A stretch of DNA of 64,000 nt. Origin: an uncultured Methylomonas sp. (GTDB lineage: Bacteria > Pseudomonadota > Gammaproteobacteria > Methylococcales > Methylomonadaceae). The stretch is taken from positions 1 to 64,000 of the forward strand of contig CAKZJE010000032.1 of the NCBI GenBank assembly GCA_936941155.1. The letters are read 5' to 3'. Position numbers and translations under genes: made by a program. The notes beneath the pieces were generated by a model. The model was not told the origin of the DNA. It worked only from the letters and a program-made list of their open reading frames with translations, and did not search any database. Shown here piece after piece: positions 8,721 through 16,910 of the stretch (within the stretch, counting starts at the first letter, position 1; every line of letters starts with the position of its first letter).

Positions 8721-10855
8721 TGCACAGCGCAAAAAACATTTTCAGCTATAAAAAATATTGGGCAAGCCGCTTTGGAGCTAGTCGTGAATTGCCAATGACG
8801 CAAGCGCAAATGACAGAACGCGGCTGGGATGAATGTGACATCATTTTAGTGACCGGCGATGCTTATATTGACCACCCCAGCTTTGGCATGGCGTTAATCG
8901 GGCGATTGTTGGAAGCGCAGGGTTTTCGCGTCGGAATTATTTCGCAACCGGACTGGAGCAGTGCGGAAGATTTTCGTCGTTTAGGAAAACCCAAATTATT
9001 TTTTGGCGTGACCGGCGGCAATATGGATTCAATGGTGAATCGCTATACCTCTGATAAAAAAATCCGTTCCAATGATGCTTACACGCCTGATGGCGTAGCG
9101 GGAAAACGACCAGATCGTGCGGTGAATGTGTATTCGCATCGTTGCCGCGAAGCCTTTAAAGACGTACCGATTATTATCGGTGGCATTGAGGCGAGTTTGC
9201 GGCGGATTGCGCATTATGATTATTGGTCAGATAAAGTGCGGAAATCGGTGTTGATGGATTCAAAAGCGGATTTATTGGTGTATGGCAATGCCGAGCGGCA
9301 AGTGGTGGAAATTGCGCATCGCTTGGCAAATGGTGAGGCGATTGCCGATTTAAAAGGGATTCGCGGCACGGTGCATTTTGTCAAACAAATTCCTGCGGGT
9401 TGGGCGGTGAAAGATTCTACCGATATGGATAAGCCCGGTGTCGTTACTTTGCCACAAAATCCATATCAGGAAGAACCTGCGTGTGATAAAAAACCAGACC
9501 TTCCAGGTTTTAAAAACCTGGAAGGTCTCAACGAAGCTCCTATTCTATTCAGCAAACATATTACCAAAGCGATTCGCGGCAACACCGTGGTGCGCTTGCC
9601 TGATTATGATGCGGTAAAAGATGATCCGATTCTGTACGCTCACGCCTCACGGGTAATGCACGCCGAAACCAATCCCGGCAATGCGTTGCCGATGATTCAA
9701 CAACATGGCACGCGCTTAATTTGGATTAATCCACCACCGATTCCTTTAACAATGGCAGAAATGGACGGCGTGTTTGATTTGCCGTATTCGCGCCTCCCGC
9801 ACACGTCTTATGGCAACGCCAATGTGCCCGCGTTTGAGATGATTCAGCATTCGGTGAATATTATGCGTGGCTGTTTTGGCGGCTGCACGTTTTGTTCTAT
9901 TACCGAACATGAGGGGCGCATTATTCAAAGTCGCTCCGAAGATTCGATTATTCGAGAAATTGAAGCGATTCGGGATACCTCACCCGCATTTACCGGACAT
10001 ATTTCCGATTTAGGCGGGCCTACAGCGAATATGTATCGGCTGGCGTGTAAAGACCCAAAAATTGAAGAATCGTGCCGCAAACCATCGTGTGTTTATCCAG
10101 GCATTTGTCCGAATTTGAATACCGATCATGCGCCATTGATAAAACTGTATCGCCGCGCTCGTAAACTGCCTGGGATAAAGAAGATTTTTATCGCCTCCGG
10201 CTTGCGTTATGACCTCGCGGTGGAATCACCGGAATATGTGAAAGAATTAGTCACGCATCATGTCGGTGGCTATTTGAAAATTGCGCCGGAACACACCGAA
10301 GAAGGTGTGTTGTCCAAAATGATGAAACCGGGGATGGGCAGCTATGACCGCTTTAAAACCATGTTTGATAAATATTCCAAAGAAGCGGGCAAAGAACAAT
10401 ATTTGATTCCGTATTTTATTGCTGCGCATCCGGGCACAACCGATAAAGATATGTTGAATTTAGCCATTTGGCTGAAAAAACATGACTTTAGAGCCGACCA
10501 AGTGCAGGCATTTTTGCCGTCACCGATGTCAATTGCCACTGCGATGTATCATTCAGGAAAAGATACGCTGCACAAAGTCAGCCGCAAAGCACCCGATATT
10601 TCGATTCCAAAAGCGGTGAAACAACGGCGGTTGCATAAAGCGTTTTTGCGTTATCACGATCCTGCGAATTGGCCGATGTTGCGCGATGCGTTAAAAGCAA
10701 TGGGACGAGCCGATTTGATTGGCAATGGCAAACAGCATTTGATTCCAGCGTTTCAGCCGAAAGGTTTTTCTGACACAACTAGCAAAACGTTTGGAAATAA
10801 AACCAAAGATGCGAAAGGAAAAGCCTTTAGAACCAAGCATGTTTTCAAGCACTAA
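8720..10855 (+). CDS. ygiQ: YgiQ family radical SAM protein (UPF0313)
   Basis: 711 aa. The radical SAM cysteines lie in [18 protein letters not shown] (about C385, C389, C392). The N-terminal domain [11 protein letters not shown] and the second cysteine group [14 protein letters not shown] are typical of YgiQ. The chemical role of the family is not established. It is unusual in carrying a 33-bp palindromic repeat in frame (9496-9528), adding 11 residues (259-269) in a variable loop before the radical SAM core; all core motifs are intact. The C-terminus is basic. Confidence 0.95.
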   Translation: MHSAKNIFSYKKYWASRFGASRELPMTQAQMTERGWDECDIILVTGDAYIDHPSFGMALIGRLLEAQGFRVGIISQPDWSSAEDFRRLGKPKLFFGVTGGNMDSMVNRYTSDKKIRSNDAYTPDGVAGKRPDRAVNVYSHRCREAFKDVPIIIGGIEASLRRIAHYDYWSDKVRKSVLMDSKADLLVYGNAERQVVEIAHRLANGEAIADLKGIRGTVHFVKQIPAGWAVKDSTDMDKPGVVTLPQNPYQEEPACDKKPDLPGFKNLEGLNEAPILFSKHITKAIRGNTVVRLPDYDAVKDDPILYAHASRVMHAETNPGNALPMIQQHGTRLIWINPPPIPLTMAEMDGVFDLPYSRLPHTSYGNANVPAFEMIQHSVNIMRGCFGGCTFCSITEHEGRIIQSRSEDSIIREIEAIRDTSPAFTGHISDLGGPTANMYRLACKDPKIEESCRKPSCVYPGICPNLNTDHAPLIKLYRRARKLPGIKKIFIASGLRYDLAVESPEYVKELVTHHVGGYLKIAPEHTEEGVLSKMMKPGMGSYDRFKTMFDKYSKEAGKEQYLIPYFIAAHPGTTDKDMLNLAIWLKKHDFRADQVQAFLPSPMSIATAMYHSGKDTLHKVSRKAPDISIPKAVKQRRLHKAFLRYHDPANWPMLRDALKAMGRADLIGNGKQHLIPAFQPKGFSDTTSKTFGNKTKDAKGKAFRTKHVFKH
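9496..9528. repeat. palindromic repeat inserted in frame in ygiQ
   Basis: This 33-bp inverted repeat has the same arms (AGACCTTCCAGG / CCTGGAAGGTCT) as the intergenic copy at 80-112. Being 11 codons long it keeps the reading frame and is read as [11 protein letters not shown]. Confidence 0.93.
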
Positions 10856-10894
10856 GGATTCGGTCAATAATAGCTTCCCTGAATCATAACTTCT

Positions 10895-10941
10895 TGTAGG
10901 GGCGATTTTAATCGCCCATAGCGAATGAATTAGCCCCTACA
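10895..10941. repeat. nested palindrome, TGTAGGGGCGATT family
   Basis: Outer arms TGTAGGGGC and GCCCCTACA enclose a small hairpin GGGCGATTTTAATCGCCC. The layout matches elements at 16805-16851 and 43434-43477. Confidence 0.85.
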
Positions 10942-11004
10942 TCAACATGCAAAATCGGCAAGTTATTTTTAGCCAAGACCGCACGAAATAAACTCGGCAA
11001 CTTT

Positions 11005-11037
11005 ACGACTGGCAGTCCTTAAAGGACTGCTAGTCGT
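11005..11037. repeat. 33-bp palindromic repeat, ACGACTGGCAGTCC family
   Basis: Inverted repeat with one mismatch, related to 7783-7815 and 38045-38077. Confidence 0.85.
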
Positions 11038-11132
11038 GACCTCAGCGATTTTAAGAATAAACTCGCCTAAGTTGATTTGTACACGTTCCTTAACTCGTCA
11101 CTACGAACTCATTCTATAAACTTCAATCCTCT

Positions 11133-11171
11133 GAAAATTTACAAGACGACCAGTCGTCTTAGAAAATTTTC
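11133..11171. repeat. palindrome with GACGACCAGTCGTC core and GAAAATTT flanks
   Basis: The core AAGACGACCAGTCGTCTT is flanked by GAAAATTT on one side and AAAATTTTC on the other. Copies of the same design occur at 13583-13620, 27121-27157 and 39668-39705, always between genes. Confidence 0.88.
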
Positions 11172-11242
11172 GTACAACTCCGAACATCTAGCTCTCAATT
11201 GAATAATGCAACGAAAAACCTGCGGATGAATAGCGTTGCGTT

Positions 11243-11668
11243 TTATTCGCTCACACTTAAAGCAGAACCTAAAGCCGCTTGGATTAACCGTTTATGCGTT
11301 GTGATTTGTTCCTGCGAATAAGGCACAGCAGCAAGTTTCCCCCACACAGGCGCAGGCCACGCAGCATCGGCTTGATAACGCACCACATGATGAATATGCA
11401 ATTGCGGCACTAAATTACCAATTGCTGCGATATTCATTTTATCCGCTTGATACACCGTTGCTAACGTTTGCGCTAAGAGACATGACTCAGTTTGCAAAAG
11501 CTGTCTATCGGCGGCATCAAGCTGATAAATCTCGGATAAATCAGCACGCTGCGGCACTAAAATAAACCAAGGATAGTGATTGTCATTCATCATCAGCAGC
11601 AGCGATAATTCAAAGCGACCGATAACAATACAATCTTGCTGTAAACGTGGATGTAATTGAAAAAACAT
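11243..11668 (-). CDS. HIT domain protein
   Basis: 141 aa. The histidine triad is visible as QLHIHHVVR (about residues 108-116), with a conserved N-terminal strand ending in PWFILVPQRADLSEI. HIT proteins are small nucleotide hydrolases or transferases. The substrate here is not evident. The start ATG 11668 matches the family. The gene is convergent with ygiQ. Confidence 0.88.
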   Translation of the reverse strand: MFFQLHPRLQQDCIVIGRFELSLLLMMNDNHYPWFILVPQRADLSEIYQLDAADRQLLQTESCLLAQTLATVYQADKMNIAAIGNLVPQLHIHHVVRYQADAAWPAPVWGKLAAVPYSQEQITTHKRLIQAALGSALSVSE

Positions 11669-11744
11669 GACTTTTAGATAGTTAATTGCAAAACAAATTA
11701 TGGCAATCTGTTCTGGAAGGCGTGGATGACTTTCATTCAGGCAA

Positions 11745-11768
11745 TAAAAAGCCCGCGTAAAGCGGGCT
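11745..11768 (-). terminator. intrinsic terminator, minus strand
   Basis: On the minus strand AGCCCGC, a TTTAC loop and GCGGGCT are followed by TTTTATT. It is a GC-rich 7-bp stem with a T-run, and no ORF ends just before it on that strand. Confidence 0.85.
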
Positions 11769-11956
11769 CTGCGTTCAGATTTATTATTGTTATTAGTATC
11801 TTTACGATATTGCCACCAATGTGGCTTAATTTAATTTCAAGCAGCTAAATTATAGTTATTATTGTATGAAGCTATTTATTATTGTTATTACTTCTAAGCT
11901 CGCTTTCTTCCTCCTCATTAGCCAGTCGTTAAACCGCGCTTAAGTCCGTTAAGCTG
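11745..11956 (-). ncRNA. candidate Hfq-binding small RNA
   Basis: A minus-strand transcript from about 11956 would run roughly 210 nt to a strong intrinsic terminator at 11745-11768. No coding gene lies between that terminator and the one at 12173-12206, so the first must serve something short. The transcript holds two exact copies of TAATAACAATAATAAAT (plus-strand 11779-11795 and 11874-11890), an (AAN)n pattern of the kind bound by the distal face of Hfq, and an unpaired-looking GAGGAGGAAG. A 19-codon ORF starting in TGAGGAGG is also possible. I recognise no known RNA family; the call is inference. Confidence 0.5.
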
Positions 11957-11962
11957 GTGTTC

Positions 11963-11992
11963 AGTTTAATTCATATAAAAGAATTCTGTCTA
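11963..11992 (-). promoter_or_regulatory. possible promoter of the candidate small RNA
   Basis: On the minus strand TAGACA and TAAACT are separated by 18 bp, a fair sigma-70 match, about 200 bp before the terminator. The region is AT-rich, so chance matches are likely. Confidence 0.35.
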
Positions 11993-12136
11993 TTTTTTTT
12001 TAAAAAAAAGATATAAAAGATATTTATATATGAAAATATATTTAAAATACAATTACTTAAAATACATAACCGATTGCTAATGCTAAAAATAACCAGCACT
12101 GATTGCTGCAAAAATGGCGTTAATTTCAGATTTTTT

Positions 12137-12157
12137 CCGTCATCGAAGACGGTTTTT
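12137..12157 (+). terminator. possible plus-strand intrinsic terminator
   Basis: CCGTC, loop ATCGAA, GACGG, then TTTTT. No plus-strand gene precedes it, so it may instead be part of another transcript. Confidence 0.4.
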
Positions 12158-12172
12158 ATTCAGCTAAAAACA

Positions 12173-12206
12173 AAAAAGGCGTGAACAATGAAGTTCACGC
12201 CTTTTT
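12173..12206. terminator. bidirectional intrinsic terminator
   Basis: A 14-bp perfect stem AAAAAGGCGTGAAC / GTTCACGCCTTTTT with a 6-nt loop lies 46 bp after the stop of the minus-strand gene at 12253. Confidence 0.9.
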
Positions 12207-12252
12207 GCTGAGGATTTCACACTCTTTGACTATTTTCAGCGATTACATCAAG

Positions 12253-12513
12253 CTAAAAATTAAACTCATCGTCGTAGTCTTCGTAGTCGTCGTAATCTCC
12301 GAGTTGATCTTTTAGGCGTTTTCTTTCCCACAACATTTCTACTTTTCTACGCGATGCCATTTTCTTTGAAGCTTTTTCATTTTCAATAGGAAACGGATAA
12401 TATTCGTTTAACTCAATGCTATCTTCTACACCCTCATCAGAAGGACTCACATTTTTGCTGTCATTGCTTTGACTCGCAGATTCCGATACAAATTTAGATG
12501 ACATCTTTGCCAT
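12253..12513 (-). CDS. small acidic protein, PA3496-like
   Basis: 86 aa. The first half is Ser/Asp/Glu-rich and of low complexity. The C-terminus has a basic helix RRKVEMLWERKRLKDQLG followed by an Asp/Tyr-rich tail ending DDEFNF. This layout resembles the short PA3496-type proteins of gammaproteobacteria, whose function is unclear. A strong terminator follows and nadK lies upstream on the same strand after a 90-bp gap. Moderately sure it is a real gene. Confidence 0.65.
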   Translation of the reverse strand: MAKMSSKFVSESASQSNDSKNVSPSDEGVEDSIELNEYYPFPIENEKASKKMASRRKVEMLWERKRLKDQLGDYDDYEDYDDEFNF

Positions 12514-12603
12514 TTTCCAATCCGGTATTAAAAAGGGAGCTTTTTAATACTTTAACTGTTTGTTGTAAAGTAAAAACTTTATTTTAGTGTTTATTTTTAG
12601 GCT

Positions 12604-13488
12604 TTATACTGAATAGTCATTACTCCAATACAATTTTTTTCGCAAAGTATCAAAAAAATCATGCCCATACGGATGCAAAATTTTGATTGGCGTGGGATCT
12701 TTTTTAATTAAAATGCGGTCGCTAATCAACACATCTGGAATTTCCAAATGATCACAAGTCACTAACGCATTGATTTGTGAAGTTTGGCTAAAGGTGATTT
12801 CAATTTCCGCAGAATCATCAATCACAATGGGACGATTCGATAAGGTATGTGGATTCAGCGGCACTAATACCAGAGCGTTTAAATCGGGATATAAAATAGG
12901 CCCACCGGCTGATAATGAATAAGCAGTTGAACCTGTTGGCGTTGCGATGATTAAGCCGTCAGAACGCTGCACATTCAAAAAGCTGCCATTAATATGCGTG
13001 ACAATTTTAATCATGCTGGGCGTAACCCAACGATGAATCACCACTTCATTCAAGGAAATTTCTTCGTGAGTGATTTTTTCGTTGCGAATAATTTTGGTGC
13101 GTAATAAATAGCGTAGCTCCTCCGTGTAGTCACCCGCTAACATTTGCTCCAATTTTTCACACATTTGTGCTGGCGAAATATCCACTAAAAAACCGACTTT
13201 ACCGAGATTTATACCAATCAGTGGAATGTTATCGACGGAAGCGACTCGTGCTGCCGCCAAAAATGTGCCATCGCCTCCCATTGCAATCATCAAGTCACAA
13301 TGCTTTGCCAATTCTGCCAACGGGTAAAACTCAACGCTGTTTGGGGGCAAAAATTGCGCACTTTCTTTTGCCACAATTGTGGTATAGCCACGATGATTTA
13401 AAAAATTTAATAAAATCAATAGTGTTTCAGTAATGCTTGGGTCGCTGCGCTTGCCGATAATACCAATGGTTTTAAATTGAGGGTGCAT
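12604..13488 (-). CDS. nadK: NAD kinase
   Basis: 294 aa from ATG 13488. A TTG at 13539 would add 17 residues that do not match the family. It phosphorylates NAD to NADP in the cytoplasm. The signature AMGGDGTFLAAAR (about residues 65-77) and the second motif TPTGSTAYSLSAGGPI are intact, and the length is typical. It appears to be a single gene between palindrome-bearing intergenic regions. Confidence 0.96.
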   Translation of the reverse strand: MHPQFKTIGIIGKRSDPSITETLLILLNFLNHRGYTTIVAKESAQFLPPNSVEFYPLAELAKHCDLMIAMGGDGTFLAAARVASVDNIPLIGINLGKVGFLVDISPAQMCEKLEQMLAGDYTEELRYLLRTKIIRNEKITHEEISLNEVVIHRWVTPSMIKIVTHINGSFLNVQRSDGLIIATPTGSTAYSLSAGGPILYPDLNALVLVPLNPHTLSNRPIVIDDSAEIEITFSQTSQINALVTCDHLEIPDVLISDRILIKKDPTPIKILHPYGHDFFDTLRKKLYWSNDYSV

Positions 13489-13582
13489 TGTGGCTGCTAA
13501 TAAATCAAAAGAGTTTTGGATTATACCGTAGAGCGACAAAATAGTGCGTCTCTAGCAAATGAAGCTAGTTTCTTTTGTGTTT

Positions 13583-13620
13583 GAAATTTTTAATACGACC
13601 AGTCGTCTTGAAAAATTTTC
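13583..13620. repeat. palindrome with ACGACCAGTCGT core
   Basis: This element has the same design as 11133-11171: a TGAAATTTTT flank, ACGACCAGTCGT core and GAAAAATTTTC flank. A further stem pairing ACGACTTC (13675-13682) with GGAAGTCGT lies just downstream. Confidence 0.8.
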
Positions 13621-13714
13621 GTCATTACAATGAATGTTTTCTGTGTAAATAATTAAGTCGTTTCACCGCATAAAACGACTTCTAGTTTTTCAAAAACAGG
13701 AAGTCGTCATTGAT

Positions 13715-14650
13715 TCACTCATATTTTTTCCGAATTAAATACACAGGGCGTTGCTTTGCTTCCATATAAATTCTGCCAATATATTCGCCTAACACCCCAA
13801 TCCCAATCAGCTGCAACCCGCCTAAAAATAAAACAGTCACAATCAACGACGCATAACCGGGCAAATCCACGCCAAAAATCAGGGTACGCAAAATAATAAA
13901 ACTGCCATAAAAAAATGCTGACATGGAAATCACCATGCCAAGATACGTCCAAATCCGCAAAGGCACGGTGCTAAAACTGGTAATCCCTTCTAACGCTAAT
14001 GTCCACAAACGCCACGCCGAAAATTTACTTTCACCTTCAATTCGTGCAACGCGCGTATAAGTAATTTGTGTGGTTTTAAACCCGACCCAATTAAACAAGC
14101 CTTTCATAAAACGTTGATTTTCAGGCAATTGTTTTAACGCCTCAACTACGCAGCGATCTAACAATCTGAAATCCCCGGTATGTTCAGGTAATGCCGGCGT
14201 TGAAATTTGATTATGGAGTTTATAAAAACAGTCGGCAGAATTTCTTTTTAACCAGCTATCACTCGACCGATCGGCACGCGTTGCTAAAACTACTTCATAC
14301 CCCTCCTGCCATTTTGCCAACATTTCGACAATCAGTTCTGGCGGGTCTTGCAAATCCGTATCAATCGGAATCACCGCATCGCCACTGGCATAATCAATTC
14401 CTGCGGTTAAAGCGGCTTCTTTGCCAAAATTCCGCGATAAGTCCAAAATTTTAATCTGCACATTTTCTGCAACATTGTTTTTTTGCTGAACACACAATAA
14501 CGCTAACGTAGCGTCAGCACTGCCATCATTAATACAAATAATTTCCACTTGAAAAGGAATGTGCGTAATCACTTTTAGTAGAGCGGCAAAAAACTCCGCA
14601 ATAGTTTCTTCTTCATTGAAAAAAGGGCAAATAACAGAAATACGTTTCAT
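13715..14650 (-). CDS. family 2 glycosyltransferase, GtrB/polyprenyl-phosphate type
   Basis: 311 aa. The GT2 domain holds VICPFFNEEETI, CINDGSADAT, the DXD-like motif IPIDTDLQDPPE and the QNQRF-like block ENQRFMKGLFNWVG. Two transmembrane helices follow (about residues 230-255 and 265-290). The architecture matches enzymes that charge undecaprenyl phosphate with a sugar at the inner membrane. No flippase or O-antigen genes adjoin, so the sugar and target are unknown. Confidence 0.9.
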   Translation of the reverse strand: MKRISVICPFFNEEETIAEFFAALLKVITHIPFQVEIICINDGSADATLALLCVQQKNNVAENVQIKILDLSRNFGKEAALTAGIDYASGDAVIPIDTDLQDPPELIVEMLAKWQEGYEVVLATRADRSSDSWLKRNSADCFYKLHNQISTPALPEHTGDFRLLDRCVVEALKQLPENQRFMKGLFNWVGFKTTQITYTRVARIEGESKFSAWRLWTLALEGITSFSTVPLRIWTYLGMVISMSAFFYGSFIILRTLIFGVDLPGYASLIVTVLFLGGLQLIGIGVLGEYIGRIYMEAKQRPVYLIRKKYE

Positions 14651-14764
14651 AACAAAGTAATGATTGAGGGGAAATTATTTTTTGTAGTTGCCAAAGCCAA
14701 GCGAGACAGTGGCAATACAATTGATTTGAAAGGCGAGATGTGAAAATTTTGAAGAGCAGAATTC

Positions 14765-15292
14765 TTATTCGGCAGATTCTGTTTCAGCTGTTTTTTTCGC
14801 TGTTTTTGCTTTAATGTCAGAAATTTTCTTTTCAATCGCGGTTGTTTGCAAATTTATTTTTTTCTCTTCGGCTTTTACTGCGGCAAGATTGCTTTTATAC
14901 GCTTTTGTTTTTTCAGTATATAAGTCTTTTAATGCTAGACTTTTTTCTGTTTCTAATTTGAAAGTAGAAACTTTTTGTTTTTTAAGCAATGCTATTTTAA
15001 CGTCATATTCTTCGTTAGTTGTTTTGATTTTCTTATCAATATCCGCCGCTGCTTGTTTTCCGTCTGCAATTACAGAATCCAAAGTTTTGGGTTTTGCGGG
15101 CGCAGGCTCTGCTCGTTTGATTTTATCTGCTTCTTTAACCACGCTTACTTTTGCATCGACAGGACATTTATTGGCTTGGTAAATTGTTTTTCCGGCTTTG
15201 TTCAAACATTTATACATTTCAGCATGAGCTAAAAGACTCCAGAACCCAATGCAAGTGGCAATAACGAAAGAGATTTGTTTTGATGTTTTCAT
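14765..15292 (-). CDS. secreted DUF4124-domain protein
   Basis: 175 aa. The signal peptide has a hydrophobic core up to LLAHA (about residue 24), then a DUF4124-like block MYKCLNKAGKTIYQANKCP with two cysteines. The remaining hundred residues are Lys/Ala/Glu-rich and look like a long coiled coil. Likely periplasmic; role unknown. Confidence 0.8.
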   Translation of the reverse strand: MKTSKQISFVIATCIGFWSLLAHAEMYKCLNKAGKTIYQANKCPVDAKVSVVKEADKIKRAEPAPAKPKTLDSVIADGKQAAADIDKKIKTTNEEYDVKIALLKKQKVSTFKLETEKSLALKDLYTEKTKAYKSNLAAVKAEEKKINLQTTAIEKKISDIKAKTAKKTAETESAE

Positions 15293-15369
15293 TGCTGTGT
15301 GTTGTTGAAAGATATGAAGAAAAGCAGATGCGTCGGATAATAAATTTTTAAGAGGGTATTTTAAACAAA

Positions 15370-15401
15370 AAACCTGACAGGCCGTTATTCCTGTCAGGTT
15401 T
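15370..15401. repeat. palindromic repeat, AAACCTGACAGG family
   Basis: 12-bp perfect arms AAACCTGACAGG / CCTGTCAGGTTT around CCGTTATT. It is placed after the stop of the RTX gene and may serve as its transcription end. Confidence 0.85.
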
Positions 15402-15420
15402 AATGGACAACTTCAGTTGT

Positions 15421-16584
15421 TTAGAAAATAAAATCCGTTGTGGCTAAGCTGCTTACGCCATTCAGTTGAATTGCAAAATCAGCCGCGCCGTTGTGATCGA
15501 CATCACCTCTGATGATGGTAACGCCTGCTGCATTTGTTGCGTAATTTACTTCTGCGTTTGCACCACCGGTGAAAGCTCCTGTGCCTAAGAAAGTCACTTT
15601 CCCTGCAAAAATGCCGTGCAAGTTAATTTTATCGCCATCTTTGCTACTAAAATCAGGGATAACATCTGTGTTAGCGGCAGAATCGTTAGGTGAAACAAAA
15701 ATAAACACATCCGCTCCTGCTCCGCCGCTGATTAAGTCTCTGCCAGCTCCGCCTGTGAGTTTATCATTGCCAGCACCGCCAACTAGGGTGTCATTGCCAA
15801 TCCCGCCCTCTAAAATGTTTGCGGCAACGTTTCCGGTTATTTTGTTGTTTAGGTCATTACCTAAGCCATTAATAGCGATTGCACCTGTGAGCGTCAGGTT
15901 TTCAATATTAAGATCTTGTGTTGCTAAATTCCAACTGACTGAAGAATTGATAGTGTCTATTTCACTCCCAAGAATGCTGGTTTCTATAACTACATCATTA
16001 ACAGAGTTAACTTCATAAGTATCATTGCCTGTGCCGCCAGTCAAACTGTCGATACCTAAGCCCCCATCTAAAATATCATTACCAGAGCCACCCGCTAATG
16101 TATCATTGCCAGAGCCACCTAATACTTTGTCATTGCCATCTTCACCGGAAAGCACGTCATTGCCATCTTCACCTGTAATCTTGTCAGATCCTGTGCCGCC
16201 ATAAACAGAATCGTCTGCAAGTCCACCACTCAAAGTATCGTTGCCGATTCCGCCAAACAGAAGATCATCGCCGTCATTGCCACTGACAGTATCGTTGCCA
16301 TTGCCACCATCTAAGGTGTCATTGCCTGAGCCACCGACCATTAAATCGTTACCCATGCCACCGTAAATAAAATTATCCAGATCGTTACCTGTCAAACTAT
16401 CAAAATAATCGCTACCTAAGATATTGTTAATTCCGCTCAATATATCTAAACCAGATTTAGTATCTTGTGCGGTTTTTTGGCTTAAATTAACAGTTACGCC
16501 TGCCAACGCTGTTGAATAAGAAACGGTATCGTTGCCTGTGCCTGTGAATTTATCATTGCCAGCTGTGTTATAAAAAATTGCCAT
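15421..16584 (-). CDS. RTX calcium-binding repeat protein
   Basis: 387 aa. Glycine- and aspartate-rich nonapeptides (GGSGNDTLDGG type) run over about residues 65-190 and again at 255-300, separated by a non-repeat segment. There is no N-terminal signal peptide. The C-terminal 60 residues (DVDHNGAADFAIQLNG, ending DFIF) resemble the serralysin-type secretion signal, so type I export is likely. No ABC/HlyD genes or enzymatic domain are nearby, so it may be a structural or adhesive surface protein. Confidence 0.9.
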   Translation of the reverse strand: MAIFYNTAGNDKFTGTGNDTVSYSTALAGVTVNLSQKTAQDTKSGLDILSGINNILGSDYFDSLTGNDLDNFIYGGMGNDLMVGGSGNDTLDGGNGNDTVSGNDGDDLLFGGIGNDTLSGGLADDSVYGGTGSDKITGEDGNDVLSGEDGNDKVLGGSGNDTLAGGSGNDILDGGLGIDSLTGGTGNDTYEVNSVNDVVIETSILGSEIDTINSSVSWNLATQDLNIENLTLTGAIAINGLGNDLNNKITGNVAANILEGGIGNDTLVGGAGNDKLTGGAGRDLISGGAGADVFIFVSPNDSAANTDVIPDFSSKDGDKINLHGIFAGKVTFLGTGAFTGGANAEVNYATNAAGVTIIRGDVDHNGAADFAIQLNGVSSLATTDFIF

Positions 16585-16910
16585 TTTGATTCCTCTAAAT
16601 TTTTTTCATTAAAAAAAATATCAATTTATTTTCAAGAGCATTAAAAATGCCGTGAGGTCATCATACATAACCTTATAGAAAATAGTATGACAAATTTATC
16701 ACTTTCAAGAAACTACCAAACATTCTGGTTAAAAGTGAGAACTGCATACTGATCCGTTATTTAAACTAAGGGATATGCACGAAACAACTTATGCAAATAT
16801 TTAATGTAGGTGTCGATTTATCCGCACAGTGCGAATGAATTCGCACCTACAGTTGCCGAACTTGTTTCATGCACGTTCCTAACCTCGCGCTAAAATTTAA
16901 AAACATAGTT
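16585..16910. other. intergenic region with one nested repeat element
   Basis: These 326 bp between the RTX gene and the murJ end contain no ORF of note. A nested palindrome lies at 16805-16851. It is framed by a longer imperfect inverted repeat whose outer arms (about 16769-16788 and 16860-16880) share GCACGAAACAA / TTGTTTCATGC. Confidence 0.7.
16805..16851. repeat. nested palindrome, TGTAGGTG...CACCTACA family
   Basis: Outer arms TGTAGGTG and CACCTACA surround two inner elements: a GATTTATCC segment and GTGCGAATGAATTCGCAC, itself a near-palindrome. It is the fullest of three copies in the window. Confidence 0.85.

Larger units (their letters stand above)
10856..11242. other. intergenic region rich in palindromic repeats
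   Basis: These 387 bp between the convergent ygiQ and HIT genes hold no convincing ORF. Three different repeat families are present: 10895-10941, 11005-11037 and 11133-11171. Confidence 0.8.
11669..12252. other. gene-free interval with terminators and a candidate small RNA
   Basis: These 584 bp hold no ORF of gene quality. They do hold three stem-loops (11745-11768, 12137-12157, 12173-12206), an exact 17-bp direct repeat and a plausible minus-strand promoter. A non-coding transcript is the simplest reading. Confidence 0.6.

Noticed and set aside
14814-15232. Plus-strand hydrophobic open frames opposite the DUF4124 gene
   Set aside because: The minus frame has a signal peptide and DUF4124 cysteines; Phe/Ser-rich plus frames are the reverse of Lys/Glu-rich codons.
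15569-16018. Plus-strand Pro/Ser-rich frame within the RTX gene
   Set aside because: It is the antisense reading of the RTX repeats.
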